The notes beneath the pieces were generated by a model that was not told where the DNA came from, searched no databases, and saw nothing but the letters and a program-made list of their open reading frames with translations. Shown here piece by piece: positions 54,275-63,986 of a DNA stretch of 64,000 bases. Each line of letters opens with the position of its first letter. Position 1 is the stretch's first letter. Position numbers and translations under genes: made by a program. The stretch is from positions 31,771 through 95,770 of the forward strand of contig JBGTKP010000025.1 of NCBI GenBank assembly GCA_041744575.1, in the 5' to 3' direction. The stretch is from JTS-RE37 sp041744575. GTDB taxonomy: Bacteria > Bacteroidota > Bacteroidia > Flavobacteriales > Flavobacteriaceae.

Positions 54275-55225
54275 TTACGCAAGGGATAAGGCCATCTGGA
54301 TATTACTTCGTTTATATGGAGAGGGTCTGCCATTTACTTTTTTAAAGCCCAATTTGCGGTAAAGGGCTATGGCCGGTTCGAGGACGAGATTACTTTCAAG
54401 ATAAATAGACGTTGCACCCAGAGACCTTGCTTTTTCTATAACTGCCCTACCCAACAACCAGCCGATGCCTAGGCCACGGACGTCTGAGTCCACACCCATT
54501 TTGGCAAGTTCGAAATCATGGTCATCCGATTCCGATTTGATCAGGGCGCACACCCCAACTACCCTTTCCATATAAAGAGCCACCAGGATATGACCTCCCC
54601 GTGCAAGAATGTAGGATTCCGGATGATCCAGTACCTGATGATCGAGTGGCTCCATTTTAAAATACTTGCGGATCCATTGCTCATTGAGCCGTTTAAAATC
54701 GTTCCTGAATCCGGCCTCATAAGGCACGATGCGGATTTTGCCTGATTCCCTTGTTTTTCTGCACTCCAGCACGCGTCCGGGCAACGATTGCTGTTCGAGC
54801 ATGTATTCGAACTCTATCAGCGCCTTCCAGATGTTGTGCTGTGTGCAGTCCAGAAGCTTCCCTATAGCCGCTTCGATATCGGTATTCTGATCGAAGATCG
54901 TCTCGGTCAGGGTCAGACCTTTTGGCGAAAGGCATACCAGGTTCTTACGACCATCCAGGGGGTCCTGTTGGTGCCTGACCAGCCCTGAATGCAACATTTC
55001 ACTTACCATCTTTGAGACCGAAGGGTGACTGTGCCCGATTTCTGTCGCCAGATTGGTTATGGACATTGCGCCATGCCGGGATAAAACATAAAAGACAGGA
55101 AACCACTTGGGTTTAAGGTCTGTCTCGTAGCGTTTGTAAATACTTGCGGCATCTTCTGAGAGTCTCTCGCTCAACCGTCGCAAACGGCTGCCCAGGGCGA
55201 GCGGACCTGCATCATCAAACAACAT
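54275..55225 (-). CDS. MarR-GNAT fusion: transcriptional regulator with acetyltransferase domain
   Basis: A 316-aa protein. Residues about 10-145 form a MarR-type winged helix (WFPVFYVLSRHGAMSITNLATEIGHSHPSVSKMVSEMLHSGLV, then DPLDGRKNLVCLSPKG). Residues about 165-316 form a GNAT domain, with acetyl-CoA-binding MGVDSDVRGLGIGWLLGRAVIEKA and LVLEPAIALYRKLGFKKV. Fusions of this layout are known in many bacteria; the acetylated target is not. The oxyR gene lies downstream on the same strand. Confidence 0.93.
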   Translation of the reverse strand: MLFDDAGPLALGSRLRRLSERLSEDAASIYKRYETDLKPKWFPVFYVLSRHGAMSITNLATEIGHSHPSVSKMVSEMLHSGLVRHQQDPLDGRKNLVCLSPKGLTLTETIFDQNTDIEAAIGKLLDCTQHNIWKALIEFEYMLEQQSLPGRVLECRKTRESGKIRIVPYEAGFRNDFKRLNEQWIRKYFKMEPLDHQVLDHPESYILARGGHILVALYMERVVGVCALIKSESDDHDFELAKMGVDSDVRGLGIGWLLGRAVIEKARSLGATSIYLESNLVLEPAIALYRKLGFKKVNGRPSPYKRSNIQMALSLA

Positions 55226-55454
55226 ATATATAACTGTTTACGTAATTAGTTACATAAATATAAATTTTTTTCTATATGCGAATAAAAAATATTTCATAGT
55301 ACCCGTCCTCCAATCATGGTTCAAGATTTTTTGATAGCACGTTGAGAAGAACAAGAAACTTACTTGTTGGCAGGCTACGTCCGGATACATATAGACAGCG
55401 TTGGTCATCCAGTGGGCCATGAAATTACAGAAGGCGGCCACACCGGCTGGCATT

Positions 55455-57509
55455 TTATTTCCTGCCTGAGACTTGTTCTGTCTTCACAGTTCCGTTGTAT
55501 TTATCAAACCAGGCCAGAACACTGGCAATTTTAGCAATCAGATTGCTGGGCTTAGCGGCAATTTCATGGGAAGCCCCGGGAATCCTTACCATGGCAGTTT
55601 CCACATTCTGCAGTTTAAGTGCCGCGTAGAATTGCTCGGATTCCGCAATAGGCGTCCTGAAATCGTCCTCTCCGGTTAGTAACATGGTTGGTGTTTTAAC
55701 ATTGCCCACATAGGTTATCGGCGAGCGTTTCAAATAGGATTCCGGATCCTCCCATGGCTTGCTTGCAAACCAGTATTTGTAGAAAAATCCAGGACTGTCA
55801 GAATAAAGAACGAAACTGTACCAGTTGATAACGGGCTTAGCTACCACGGCCGCTTTGAACCTGTTGGTTTTTCCAATGATCCATGCGGTGAGCACCCCGC
55901 CGCCACTTCCTCCGGTGACAAAGAGGTTGGCAGGATCCACAAAACCTTTTTCGATCACTGCATCCACACCAGACATAAGATCTTCATAATCATGATTGGG
56001 GTAATCATGATGAATAAGATTTCCGAACTCCTCACCGTAACTGGTACTTCCCCTCGGATTTGTATAAAGGACCACATAGCCGGCCGCCGCGTATAACTGA
56101 ATTTCCGCGGAGAATACCGTACCATAACTTTGGAAGGGCCCCCCGTGGATTTCCAGAATAAGGGGATATTTCTTTGATGGGTCAAAATCCGGAGGAGTTA
56201 CCAGCCATCCCTGGATCTTTCGCTGATCATAGGAAGAGTTCCAGGTCATCTCTTCTACTTTTCCTAACTTCCTGAAGGAAAACAAATCCTCATTCAGGTC
56301 AGTGATCCTGTTGCTGTTTCCCTTATAAAAGGTGGCAAGGTCCGAAGGATGCTCAGTACCCCCGAGTGTATAAGCAATTCTTCCGTTTTGGGCCACGGTA
56401 AAGTCTCCCTGGTTGTAGGGCCTTCCCAGGGAAAGTCCTCCCAGATTTTCTGTTACCGGAGTGATTTTCCCTGAAGCATTTATATACCCGATTTTCGTAT
56501 CACCTTCCTCATCATATTGAAAATGCAGACCTTTACTCTCTTTATCCCAGGCGATTCCTTCGATATCCCTGTCAAATTCCCCAGACAGCATCTTGGAGGA
56601 GGTACCGTCGGAGTTCATAGTGTACAATTTGGTTACCTGGTATCCCTGGTAGGTATCATCAAAACCCAAATAGGCAATAGCATTTCCATCCGGTGATACT
56701 TCCGCTCCGAAATCCGGCCCCTGTCTTTTTGTGAGCTCAGTTACAACGCCATCGGCCACGGTAATTTTATATATTTCTGAATTTACCGGATCGAGATCAT
56801 GTGCCTCGTGAAGGTTGGCTGAAAAATAAAGCGCCTTATCATCCCTGGACCAGACCGGTGCCCCGTGGTCATCCTTGGTATCGGTAAGTTGCCTGGGGGT
56901 GCCGCCGTCTGTCGAAACAATAAAAAGCTGGTCATTTCCACTTTTATAATAGCCCTGGCCGTCTCCTCTGTAATTCATCTGGTCAATATATATAGGCGGT
57001 TTGTTCCATGAGGCGCCTTCGGGCTTGGATGGCAAGTGGACAATCGATTTCATTTCTGTTGGGACAAACATGGTAAAGGCCAGGTAGGAGTCGTCCCACG
57101 ACCAGCTCACCGCCCCCGGACTGCTGGAAGAATTGGTAAGCGCAGTGGTCTCGCGTGTATCAAGCCACATGAGATACAGTTTCATTTTATCGTCCTGACT
57201 ATTGGATTTATATATGATTTTTTTACTGTCGTGGGACCATCTGGGATACAGGTCATTTTGGTTGCCGGTGGTGAGCGGTCGGTTGCCGCTCCCATCAAAA
57301 TTAACCATCCATAAGTTGGACAGGTTCCTGTCCGTCATCACATCTTTAAAGTTCCTGACATATATAATCTTGCTTCCGTCCGGGGAGATCTGAGGGTCCG
57401 AAACATACTCCATACTGAATACATCCAGAAGTTCTAGATGGGAGGAAGTTTGGGCGTGCAGGCTGGCCAGGGTAAAAATGAGCAGAAAGAAGAACCGGAA
57501 ATTTTTCAT
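55455..57509 (-). CDS. S9 family prolyl oligopeptidase-type peptidase, secreted
   Basis: A 684-aa protein starting at ATG 57509 (MKNFRFFFLLIF); 75 codons in frame before it are not family-like and would hide the signal peptide. Signal: FFFLLIFTLASLHAQ. A beta-propeller (about 30-420; many SPDGSKIIYVR, WSHDSKKIIYKS, WSRDDKALYFS repeats) is followed by the alpha/beta hydrolase domain: HGGPFQSYG, nucleophile Ser in FVTGGSGGGVLTAW, Asp in LTGEDDFRTPI and His in PGASHEIA. It resembles the acylaminoacyl-peptidase/DPP branch, which trims short peptides in the periplasm. A lone gene. Confidence 0.94.
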   Translation of the reverse strand: MKNFRFFFLLIFTLASLHAQTSSHLELLDVFSMEYVSDPQISPDGSKIIYVRNFKDVMTDRNLSNLWMVNFDGSGNRPLTTGNQNDLYPRWSHDSKKIIYKSNSQDDKMKLYLMWLDTRETTALTNSSSSPGAVSWSWDDSYLAFTMFVPTEMKSIVHLPSKPEGASWNKPPIYIDQMNYRGDGQGYYKSGNDQLFIVSTDGGTPRQLTDTKDDHGAPVWSRDDKALYFSANLHEAHDLDPVNSEIYKITVADGVVTELTKRQGPDFGAEVSPDGNAIAYLGFDDTYQGYQVTKLYTMNSDGTSSKMLSGEFDRDIEGIAWDKESKGLHFQYDEEGDTKIGYINASGKITPVTENLGGLSLGRPYNQGDFTVAQNGRIAYTLGGTEHPSDLATFYKGNSNRITDLNEDLFSFRKLGKVEEMTWNSSYDQRKIQGWLVTPPDFDPSKKYPLILEIHGGPFQSYGTVFSAEIQLYAAAGYVVLYTNPRGSTSYGEEFGNLIHHDYPNHDYEDLMSGVDAVIEKGFVDPANLFVTGGSGGGVLTAWIIGKTNRFKAAVVAKPVINWYSFVLYSDSPGFFYKYWFASKPWEDPESYLKRSPITYVGNVKTPTMLLTGEDDFRTPIAESEQFYAALKLQNVETAMVRIPGASHEIAAKPSNLIAKIASVLAWFDKYNGTVKTEQVSGRK

Positions 57510-57688
57510 CGTCGTGGTATGTGTTTTAGAATCAGTGGCCCGGATAGTTCCCTCAGAAAAGAGGACCGATGTATGGGGACCGGGGTTTAAATGTATGAAA
57601 GCTGCCCGAGCTGCCAAAATTATTTTTCCGCTGCCGAACATCCCATCGTATCCCCGGAACCTCCGCCTAAGAAAACACAATACCTCGT

Positions 57689-59254
57689 TTAGCTGCTCAA
57701 AGAGCGCAGGGAGCCTATTGCAGCATTGGCGCAACGTTCGCCGTCTATGGCTGCTGATACGATTCCACCTGCGTAACCCGCACCTTCTCCGCAGGGAAAA
57801 AGCCCTGCAATCTCAGGATGCTCCAGGTCGGCATTCCTGGGGATGGTGATCGTGGATGATGTTCGCGACTCAACGCCAACCACATTGGCTTCGCGGGTAA
57901 CGTACCCTTTCATTTTACTGCCAAAGAGCTTAAATCCGTCACGTAATCTCGAGCCAATCAATTTAGGTAAGAGACTATGCAGGGGTGCTGGGGTCAGTCC
58001 CGGCTGATAGGAGGATGGGTTCAGGGTATCAGACAGGTGTCCTTCAATAAAGTCGGTTAGCCGCTGTGCCGGGGCAGCTTGTGTCCTGCCGCCTGCGGCG
58101 TAGGCTAGTTTTTCCAGATCCTTTTGAAATTCCAGGCCACCCAGGACACCAAAATCTGAGTAGGCCTTCAGATCTTTTTCGACGTCGATAGCCACTACCA
58201 TCCCGGAGTTGGCATAGGCATTGTTCCTTTTAGAAGGCGACATTCCATTCACCACCACCTCTCCGGCAGCGGTCGCCGCAGGAACAATAAACCCGCCGGG
58301 ACACATACAAAATGAATACACCCCCCGGTTCCTGACTTGCGCTACCAGACTATAGGAAGCGGCAGGTAACATCGGATGTCGGAGGTTGTTACAGTGGTAT
58401 TGTATACTGTCTATTATGCTTTGCGGATGTTCCACCCGAACCCCCATCGCAAATGATTTCGCCTGAAGGGCTATATTATTGCGGTTCAACAGGTCAATGA
58501 TGTCTCTCGCGGAATGGCCCGGAGCCAGGATGACCCGCTCCACTGTGAGTTCCTGCCCGTTCTGAAGTTGTATTGCACTTAATGACCGGTCTTTCAAAAT
58601 GAATTCCGTGACCCTTTGTTCAAAATGAATTTCACCTCCGAAATTAAGAATGGTTTCCCGGATGTTTTCAACAATTCCCGGCAGTTTGTTGGTTCCTATA
58701 TGCGGATGTGCGTCGACAAGGATATCAGGATTGGCTCCATGATATACAAAGCGTTCAAAAACACTGCGGACATCCCCTCTTTTAAGACTTCTTGTATATA
58801 GCTTTCCATCGGAATAAGTGCCGGCGCCACCCTCCCCGAAGCAGTAATTGGAGTCCGGATCCACATGATGGTCCTGATTGATGGCTTTAAGATCCCTTCT
58901 GCGGGCTCTCACTTTTTTGCCGCGTTCGAGAACAACAGGTTTAAAGCCCAGTTCCAGGCATCGGAGTGCCGCCCACATCCCGGCAGGACCAAAACCCACA
59001 ATGTGTATCGCCCTGGCGCGGCTGACATCCCGGTAAGCAAATGACAAGGGATCCGACAAGAGTGGCTCTCCAATAGATACGGCAAGCCTGTAATTAAAAT
59101 ATATGTTCGCTTTTCTAGCGTCCACAGATTTCCGGAGCACTTTGATTTCCAGATCGGATTCCGGAATTCCAAGCAAACGAGACACCTTTAACTTTAGGAT
59201 ATCAGGCTGAGAGGCCTCTGTCAACGCGACCCTGAGATCTACATTTTTCAACAT
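57689..59254 (-). CDS. FAD-dependent oxidoreductase of the uncharacterised NAD(P)/FAD family
   Basis: A 521-aa protein. The N-terminal about 90 residues are a small alpha/beta part, then the FAD-binding motif AIHIVGFGPAGMWAALRCLELGFKPVVLERGKKV. A YCFGEGGAGTYSDGKLYTRS segment and the late GLFPCGEGAGYAGGIVSAAIDGERCA motif are typical of the uncharacterised FAD-dependent dehydrogenase group related to geranylgeranyl-reductase-like flavoproteins. The CMCPGGFIVPAATAAGEVVVNGMSPSKRN segment also is as in this group. The substrate is unknown. It is followed 179 bp later by the S9 peptidase gene. Confidence 0.9.
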   Translation of the reverse strand: MLKNVDLRVALTEASQPDILKLKVSRLLGIPESDLEIKVLRKSVDARKANIYFNYRLAVSIGEPLLSDPLSFAYRDVSRARAIHIVGFGPAGMWAALRCLELGFKPVVLERGKKVRARRRDLKAINQDHHVDPDSNYCFGEGGAGTYSDGKLYTRSLKRGDVRSVFERFVYHGANPDILVDAHPHIGTNKLPGIVENIRETILNFGGEIHFEQRVTEFILKDRSLSAIQLQNGQELTVERVILAPGHSARDIIDLLNRNNIALQAKSFAMGVRVEHPQSIIDSIQYHCNNLRHPMLPAASYSLVAQVRNRGVYSFCMCPGGFIVPAATAAGEVVVNGMSPSKRNNAYANSGMVVAIDVEKDLKAYSDFGVLGGLEFQKDLEKLAYAAGGRTQAAPAQRLTDFIEGHLSDTLNPSSYQPGLTPAPLHSLLPKLIGSRLRDGFKLFGSKMKGYVTREANVVGVESRTSSTITIPRNADLEHPEIAGLFPCGEGAGYAGGIVSAAIDGERCANAAIGSLRSLSS

Positions 59255-59357
59255 GCGGCAATATTATGGCAATTTATTAAATGAGAGGCCTGTCAATTCA
59301 TTTCATATTATGGTCAGCATTCGGGCGGGGGATCGCACATATCCCGGGCGGGTACCT

Positions 59358-59999
59358 TCACTTTATACTGGATCCGGTCTGATCCCTCATCGCCTGGTTT
59401 TTTCTCATGGCACGGGCAGTATCCAAAGCCCCGCTCTGGCCGGTTTTTTCCAGTTCTTCAATAATTTTTGGATGATCTGCGGGTCTTCCCTGAGACAATT
59501 TAGAGGCAGCCTGGATATCGCGGATGCGGATTCTGAAGCCTACAATACCTCTTACCTGCCGCATGGTTCTTAGCGAAAGGCTTGACATGGCCAGCGGTTT
59601 TTCAGAAGTGCTTTCATATTTATCCATTAATTTCTCAAGCGATTCGAGAACCTCCGATTCGCTCAGGATTTCGAGACTTCCATATACATGAACCGCAATA
59701 TAGTTCCATGTAGGCACTTCTTCCTCGAGGTACCAGGAAGAAGAAACATAGGAATGTGGGCCATTAAAAATACACAAAACTTCATCAGAAGAGTTAAAGG
59801 AGGTCCCTTGCGGGTTGGCTTTCGCGATATGTCCGATCAGGAAATCCTGACCGTCGGCATCGGCTTCAAGTTCCAGCGGGATATGACTGGCCCATAATTT
59901 TCCATTTACTTGATTTACCAGAATGGCAAAAGCGTGGTTCCGGAGGAACTCCCTGACCTCTGCGAGATTTTCATTTTTATATTGCAATGGAACATACAT
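59358..59999 (-). CDS. FMN-binding negative regulator, PaiB-like
   Basis: A 213-aa protein starting at ATG 59999 (MYVPLQYKNENLAEV); the upstream 41 codons are not family-like. It has the PaiB-type features: EVREFLRNHAFAILV, the FMN-contact LWASHIPLELE, ANPQGTSFNSSDEVLCIFNGPHSYVSSSWYLEEEVPTWNYIAVHVYG. PaiB proteins bind FMN and were linked to control of degradative enzymes in Bacillus; whether they bind DNA is disputed. A short single gene here. Confidence 0.9.
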   Translation of the reverse strand: MYVPLQYKNENLAEVREFLRNHAFAILVNQVNGKLWASHIPLELEADADGQDFLIGHIAKANPQGTSFNSSDEVLCIFNGPHSYVSSSWYLEEEVPTWNYIAVHVYGSLEILSESEVLESLEKLMDKYESTSEKPLAMSSLSLRTMRQVRGIVGFRIRIRDIQAASKLSQGRPADHPKIIEELEKTGQSGALDTARAMRKNQAMRDQTGSSIK

Positions 60000-60185
60000 T
60001 AACAAGGAAATTTGTGACAAGTTAGAAAATATCATTATAGCCATGATCCGAGAAAGCAAAATTAAGTGGTAGAAGGTGATTTGCAGAACCAGGATAATTG
60101 GTAAAGCAGCACAAAAAAACACGGATCGGGATCACCTTATCCCCGGCAACATCATAGCTTGCAGCCCATCTAATTACTAAAAGAT

Positions 60186-61016
60186 ATGCCTTACTTAGAA
60201 AATACATCCGGAAAGGAAAAAGTAGCCATCTATTATGAAGATTATGGACAGGGAACGCCCGTAATTCTCATCCACGGATGGCCCTTAAGTGGTGCAACCT
60301 GGGAACCTCAGGTGGGCGAGATAGTAGCTTCCGGCTATAGATGTATCACTTACGATCGCCGCGGGTTTGGACAGTCGTCACGCCCCTGGGCAGCGTATGA
60401 CTATTCCACCCTGGCTTCTGACCTGAACGAATTGATCGTTCAATTGAAATTGAACGACTGCATCCTGGTCGGTTTTTCGATGGGCGGAGGAGAAGTGGTG
60501 CGGTACCTTACAGATTACGGTGCAGACAAGATAAAGAAGGCGGCTTTGATCAGTTCCATTATCCCATTGGTTAAAAAGAAAGAGGATAACCCTGATGGTG
60601 TTCCTGAAAAGGATCTCAAGGATATTTTAAAGTCTTTGGCAGAGGATCGGGTTGGCTTCCTGAAAAAATTTCATCAAAATTTCTACAACTATGGCAAGAG
60701 CAAGGATTCAGTAAGCGAAGCCCAACTGGATTACGACTTCAGTATATCCTCAAAAGCATCCCCAAGGGCCACCATAGAAGCGGCAAAAGCCTGGATGGAT
60801 ACTGATTTCAGGAAGGAACTTAAGAATGTAACAGTACCGGTGCTCATCGTTCATGGAGACGCAGATGCCATAGTCCCGTTGGAGACTTCTGCCAGACAGG
60901 CAGCGGCGGGAATTGCTGAAAATCAATTTAAGATTATTTCCGGAGCCCCTCATGGACTGAACGTCTCTAACACCACGGAATTGAATGAGGTATTGGTGTC
61001 ATTTTTGAAAGGCTAA
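60186..61016 (+). CDS. Alpha/beta hydrolase (non-haem chloroperoxidase type)
   Basis: A 276-aa hydrolase with PVILIHGWPLSGATWEPQ (oxyanion), nucleophile Ser in ILVGFSMGGGEVVRYL, Asp in LIVHGDADAIVP and His in ISGAPHGLNV. The opening FYEDYGQGTPVILIHG-type segment and RGFGQSSRP are those of the so-called bacterial non-haem chloroperoxidases, which are esterases in practice. It is cytoplasmic, as there is no signal peptide. It stands alone on the plus strand, followed by a hairpin terminator. Confidence 0.92.
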   Translation: MPYLENTSGKEKVAIYYEDYGQGTPVILIHGWPLSGATWEPQVGEIVASGYRCITYDRRGFGQSSRPWAAYDYSTLASDLNELIVQLKLNDCILVGFSMGGGEVVRYLTDYGADKIKKAALISSIIPLVKKKEDNPDGVPEKDLKDILKSLAEDRVGFLKKFHQNFYNYGKSKDSVSEAQLDYDFSISSKASPRATIEAAKAWMDTDFRKELKNVTVPVLIVHGDADAIVPLETSARQAAAGIAENQFKIISGAPHGLNVSNTTELNEVLVSFLKG

Positions 61017-61114
61017 TTTTCCCCATAGGCCCTAAAGAATTCCACGTCCTCAGATTGAGGCTCTTATGATTTAATCACTTCCTGCTACATTTGAGCCTCT
61101 GAAATCTACATTTC

Positions 61115-61146
61115 GGTAACTGCTTCTTTGACAGTTACCCATTTTT
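61115..61146 (+). terminator. Hairpin terminator
   Basis: A perfect stem GGTAACTG / CAGTTACC around a 9-nt loop, followed by CATTTTT. It lies 98 bp after the hydrolase stop. Confidence 0.65.
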
Positions 61147-61252
61147 CCGCAATTTTATCGTGTTCTAATTCTGCAAAGTCATGGATCAGGTGAAGGCCAT
61201 TCCCGTCTTCTACTGAACTGTAGGAGCCGGGAAAGAAAATAAATTGCAACAG

Positions 61253-62584
61253 ATGAAATATTTGTTTAAAACATTCCTTTTGGGAATCGTATCCGGGATC
61301 ATACTCACCGCAATTGGGGTGGTGATCAACCTTATGGGAGGGCAGACCCTGATAATGGACAGTGATTTCTTTATATCAGTACAATACTACCTGCTTTATG
61401 GACTGGTTCTTACCTGGTCCAATTCCGCCTTCCTGCGCTATGCCGGTCACAGGCAGTTCTTTTTGAAATACGGCAAGTACAGAAGCGTCCTCCTGGCCCT
61501 TGGCAATATCTTTTTGTCGATGGCAGCTATCTTTTTGATACGGATGGGTGTTGAGATGGGCATGTATGGCGAAAACTGGAAGCAATTTCTGGCAGGCGAG
61601 GTAAAATTTTACTATCTGTTTGTATTGCTGGGGATCAGTGCGCTGTCCATTTTGTATCATGCCATCAGCTTTTACAAGCACTGGCAGGAAGGAAAGGTGA
61701 AAGAACAAAAGATCATTGCGGGAACGGCGTCCGCAAAATTTGACGCTTTAAAAAATCAGCTGGACCCTCATTTTTTATTCAACAGCCTGAATGTCCTCTC
61801 CAGCCTTATAGATGAAGATCCGGCACAGGCTCAAAAGTTCACCACCTCCCTGTCAAAGGTATACAGGTATGTCCTTGAGCAAAAAAATAAAGACCTGGTC
61901 AGCATTGATGAAGAGCTTGAATTCGCAAGAACCTATGTGCGGCTTTTAAAAATGAGGTTTGAAGACAGCCTGGTTTTCGACATTCCATTGAACAGCCAAT
62001 ATCCCGAAGCCAGGATCGTGCCTCTGTCCTTGCAATTGTTATTGGAGAACGCCGTTAAGCACAATGTTGTAACTCCGGCCAGACCCCTGCGTATTACCGT
62101 CAGCGAAGCAGAAGGTCGGTTGACCGTAAGTAACAACCTGCAGGAAAAGGCGGTGCTTAAGAAGAGCAGCGGCGTAGGTTTGCTGAATATTCAGCAGCGC
62201 TATCAAATTCTCTCGGATAAATCGGTCGATATCGAGAAAACGAAGGAAGCCTTCAGCGTTTCGCTGCCCATACTAACCAAAAAGATCTCAATAATGGAAA
62301 CACAACAGACCTATATTCAGGACAAACGTTATCAAAAAGCAAAGGAACGTGTAGAGGCCATCAAAGGCTTTTATGGCAACCTTACGGCCTATTGTATCGT
62401 CATACCAATGCTGGCATGGTTTAATTTTAAGACTTCGGATTTTGTATGGGTCATATTCCCATCCCTGGGCTGGGGGTTCGGCCTCCTGATGCACGGGATG
62501 GAAGCTTATGGCTACAATCCGCTCTGGGGAAAGCGATGGGAGGAGAAAAAGATCAGGGAACTAATGGAGGATGATGATTTTTGA
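61253..62584 (+). CDS. LytS-type sensor histidine kinase fused to a 2TM domain
   Basis: A 443-aa protein starting at ATG 61253 (MKYLFKTFLL); a TTG nine bases before is less likely. Four hydrophobic helices at about 10-30, 43-60, 77-100 and 115-138 form the sensor. The His-kinase part has the phosphoacceptor in LKNQLDPHFLFNSLNVLSSLI and a diverged ATPase (LQLLLENAVKHNVVTP, GVGLLNIQQRY). After about residue 345 comes a 2TM domain: YQKAKERVEAIKGFYGNLTAYCIVIPMLAWFNF, FPSLGWGFGLLMHGMEAY and NPLWGKRWEEKKIRELM. Such fusions are common in Flavobacteriia. A LytTR regulator usually follows; here an IS begins 115 bp downstream. Confidence 0.92.
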   Translation: MKYLFKTFLLGIVSGIILTAIGVVINLMGGQTLIMDSDFFISVQYYLLYGLVLTWSNSAFLRYAGHRQFFLKYGKYRSVLLALGNIFLSMAAIFLIRMGVEMGMYGENWKQFLAGEVKFYYLFVLLGISALSILYHAISFYKHWQEGKVKEQKIIAGTASAKFDALKNQLDPHFLFNSLNVLSSLIDEDPAQAQKFTTSLSKVYRYVLEQKNKDLVSIDEELEFARTYVRLLKMRFEDSLVFDIPLNSQYPEARIVPLSLQLLLENAVKHNVVTPARPLRITVSEAEGRLTVSNNLQEKAVLKKSSGVGLLNIQQRYQILSDKSVDIEKTKEAFSVSLPILTKKISIMETQQTYIQDKRYQKAKERVEAIKGFYGNLTAYCIVIPMLAWFNFKTSDFVWVIFPSLGWGFGLLMHGMEAYGYNPLWGKRWEEKKIRELMEDDDF

Positions 62585-62698
62585 ATAAGCGGGAGGAGGT
62601 GGATGGCTGACACAGTTCATCCTGAAAACAGACCTTTTCGGAAAGGTATTCCGTATTCAAGAAATATTTAGCAACATCTTTTGTATTAAATATAAAGT

Positions 62699-62712
62699 CA
62701 TTAGTGGGCACT
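62699..62712 (+). repeat. Left inverted repeat of the IS
   Basis: CATTAGTGGGCACT. It matches the complement of the right repeat at 63987-64000 at 12 of 14 positions; only C/T changes differ. Confidence 0.8.
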
Positions 62713-63881
62713 TAAAACCCATTGATTTTCAATTGTTTATATTTTAGTTCTTTGACATCTTTGTAATTGTAATCCGTAAGTATCTCTCTTACAGGGGTTT
62801 TGTCCAGTAGCGATATGCTCAAGATCTGTAATATTTCGTAGATCCTACGGCCTGATTTGAGTTTATTCCCTATTATGGCCACAAGGCAATATGCGATGAT
62901 GGCACAATAGATTTGTATCTTGACCGCGTTGATACTGGTCCCCCAGAACGCTTTTATCCTTAGGTGCTGTTTCATCCATTTGAAGAACAGCTCCACCTCC
63001 CAGCGTTTCTTGTACAAAAGGGCTATTTCCGTAGCAGCGAGGTCGGTATTGTTAGTCAGGAAAACGAATTCCTTTTGGGTCTCGCCGTCATAGTACTTGA
63101 TACGCCGCAGTTTTTCGGGATAACCTTTTTTAGAGTAATGTCCCTCCAATCTGCCGATCTGGTCGTATTTGATCCCTTCTGTCCTGTCCGTCGCCCTGGA
63201 GTACATTCTCTTGAAGCGCATGTTTTCCTTGGCCCGGGTGACGAAAAAAGCCTTTTGAACGTGGATCGAGTATAGACGGGCAAAGTCGACATATGCTTTA
63301 TCCATCACGTAAAAGCTTCCGACCTCGTACACAATGATATCCAACACGTTGACATCGTGCAGGCTAGCTTTGGAAATGAGCAGGAAACTCGGCACGGATG
63401 TCCTTACGTCGTATAGGGTGTGGAGCTTTATCCCGCCCTTGGCCTTTCTGAACTCCGCCCACCAGAACACACTAAGGCAGAGGTCTATCGTAGTCGAGTC
63501 AAGGGCATACACGTTGCCTTCCAGATCGATCTCGAAATCCTCACGGTAACAGCTTTTTCTGGCCTCCCCTATCAGTACGTAGGCGAACTCTTCGAAGATC
63601 CTGTAGCTTCTTTTTTCGTTGGCGGTTCCGAGGTTGCGCCGCGACACGGTAGTTCCGAACCCCAAATGATAATATTTGGGACGGTGGGCTTCCAAAGCCA
63701 ACATCAGGTCGCGCATACTGTCCCGGGAGGTCAGTTGACCGAAGACCATGCATAGCATCTGGTTCCAGCATGTAAAGCTCCTTACATACTTGTTGCCGTT
63801 ATGCTCCTTGACGATACGGTCGAAAACCCTGCGGGGTAGGAACTCAGTGATCTGGGCAAAGACATATTTACCTTGGTTCAT
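62712..63881 (-). CDS. IS4-family transposase
   Basis: A 389-aa transposase with an N-terminal DUF4372 domain (MNQGKYVFAQITEFLPRRVFDRIVKEH, then RSFTCWNQMLCMVFGQLTSRDSMRDLM) and a DDE domain: first Asp in YALDSTTIDLCLS, second in FYVMDKAYVDF and Glu in the YREK signature YKKRWEVELFFKWMKQ, where R-x3-E-x6-K is exact. The frame is complete and no stop or shift is seen, so the copy may be active. It fills most of the element. Confidence 0.95.
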   Translation of the reverse strand: MNQGKYVFAQITEFLPRRVFDRIVKEHNGNKYVRSFTCWNQMLCMVFGQLTSRDSMRDLMLALEAHRPKYYHLGFGTTVSRRNLGTANEKRSYRIFEEFAYVLIGEARKSCYREDFEIDLEGNVYALDSTTIDLCLSVFWWAEFRKAKGGIKLHTLYDVRTSVPSFLLISKASLHDVNVLDIIVYEVGSFYVMDKAYVDFARLYSIHVQKAFFVTRAKENMRFKRMYSRATDRTEGIKYDQIGRLEGHYSKKGYPEKLRRIKYYDGETQKEFVFLTNNTDLAATEIALLYKKRWEVELFFKWMKQHLRIKAFWGTSINAVKIQIYCAIIAYCLVAIIGNKLKSGRRIYEILQILSISLLDKTPVREILTDYNYKDVKELKYKQLKINGF

Positions 63882-63986
63882 GGAATTTTTTTACAAAAAT
63901 CCCATTTCCGGTTCAAATCGTCACGTAACCAAAAATAGCCTCAGGTACGATATACAAAGAATTTCAAAGAACTTAGTTTAATTTAT

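Noticed and set aside
57510..57734. A 75-codon N-terminal extension of the S9 peptidase.
   Set aside because: It would put the signal peptide at residue 80; the ATG at 57509 gives a normal signal peptide at the N-terminus.
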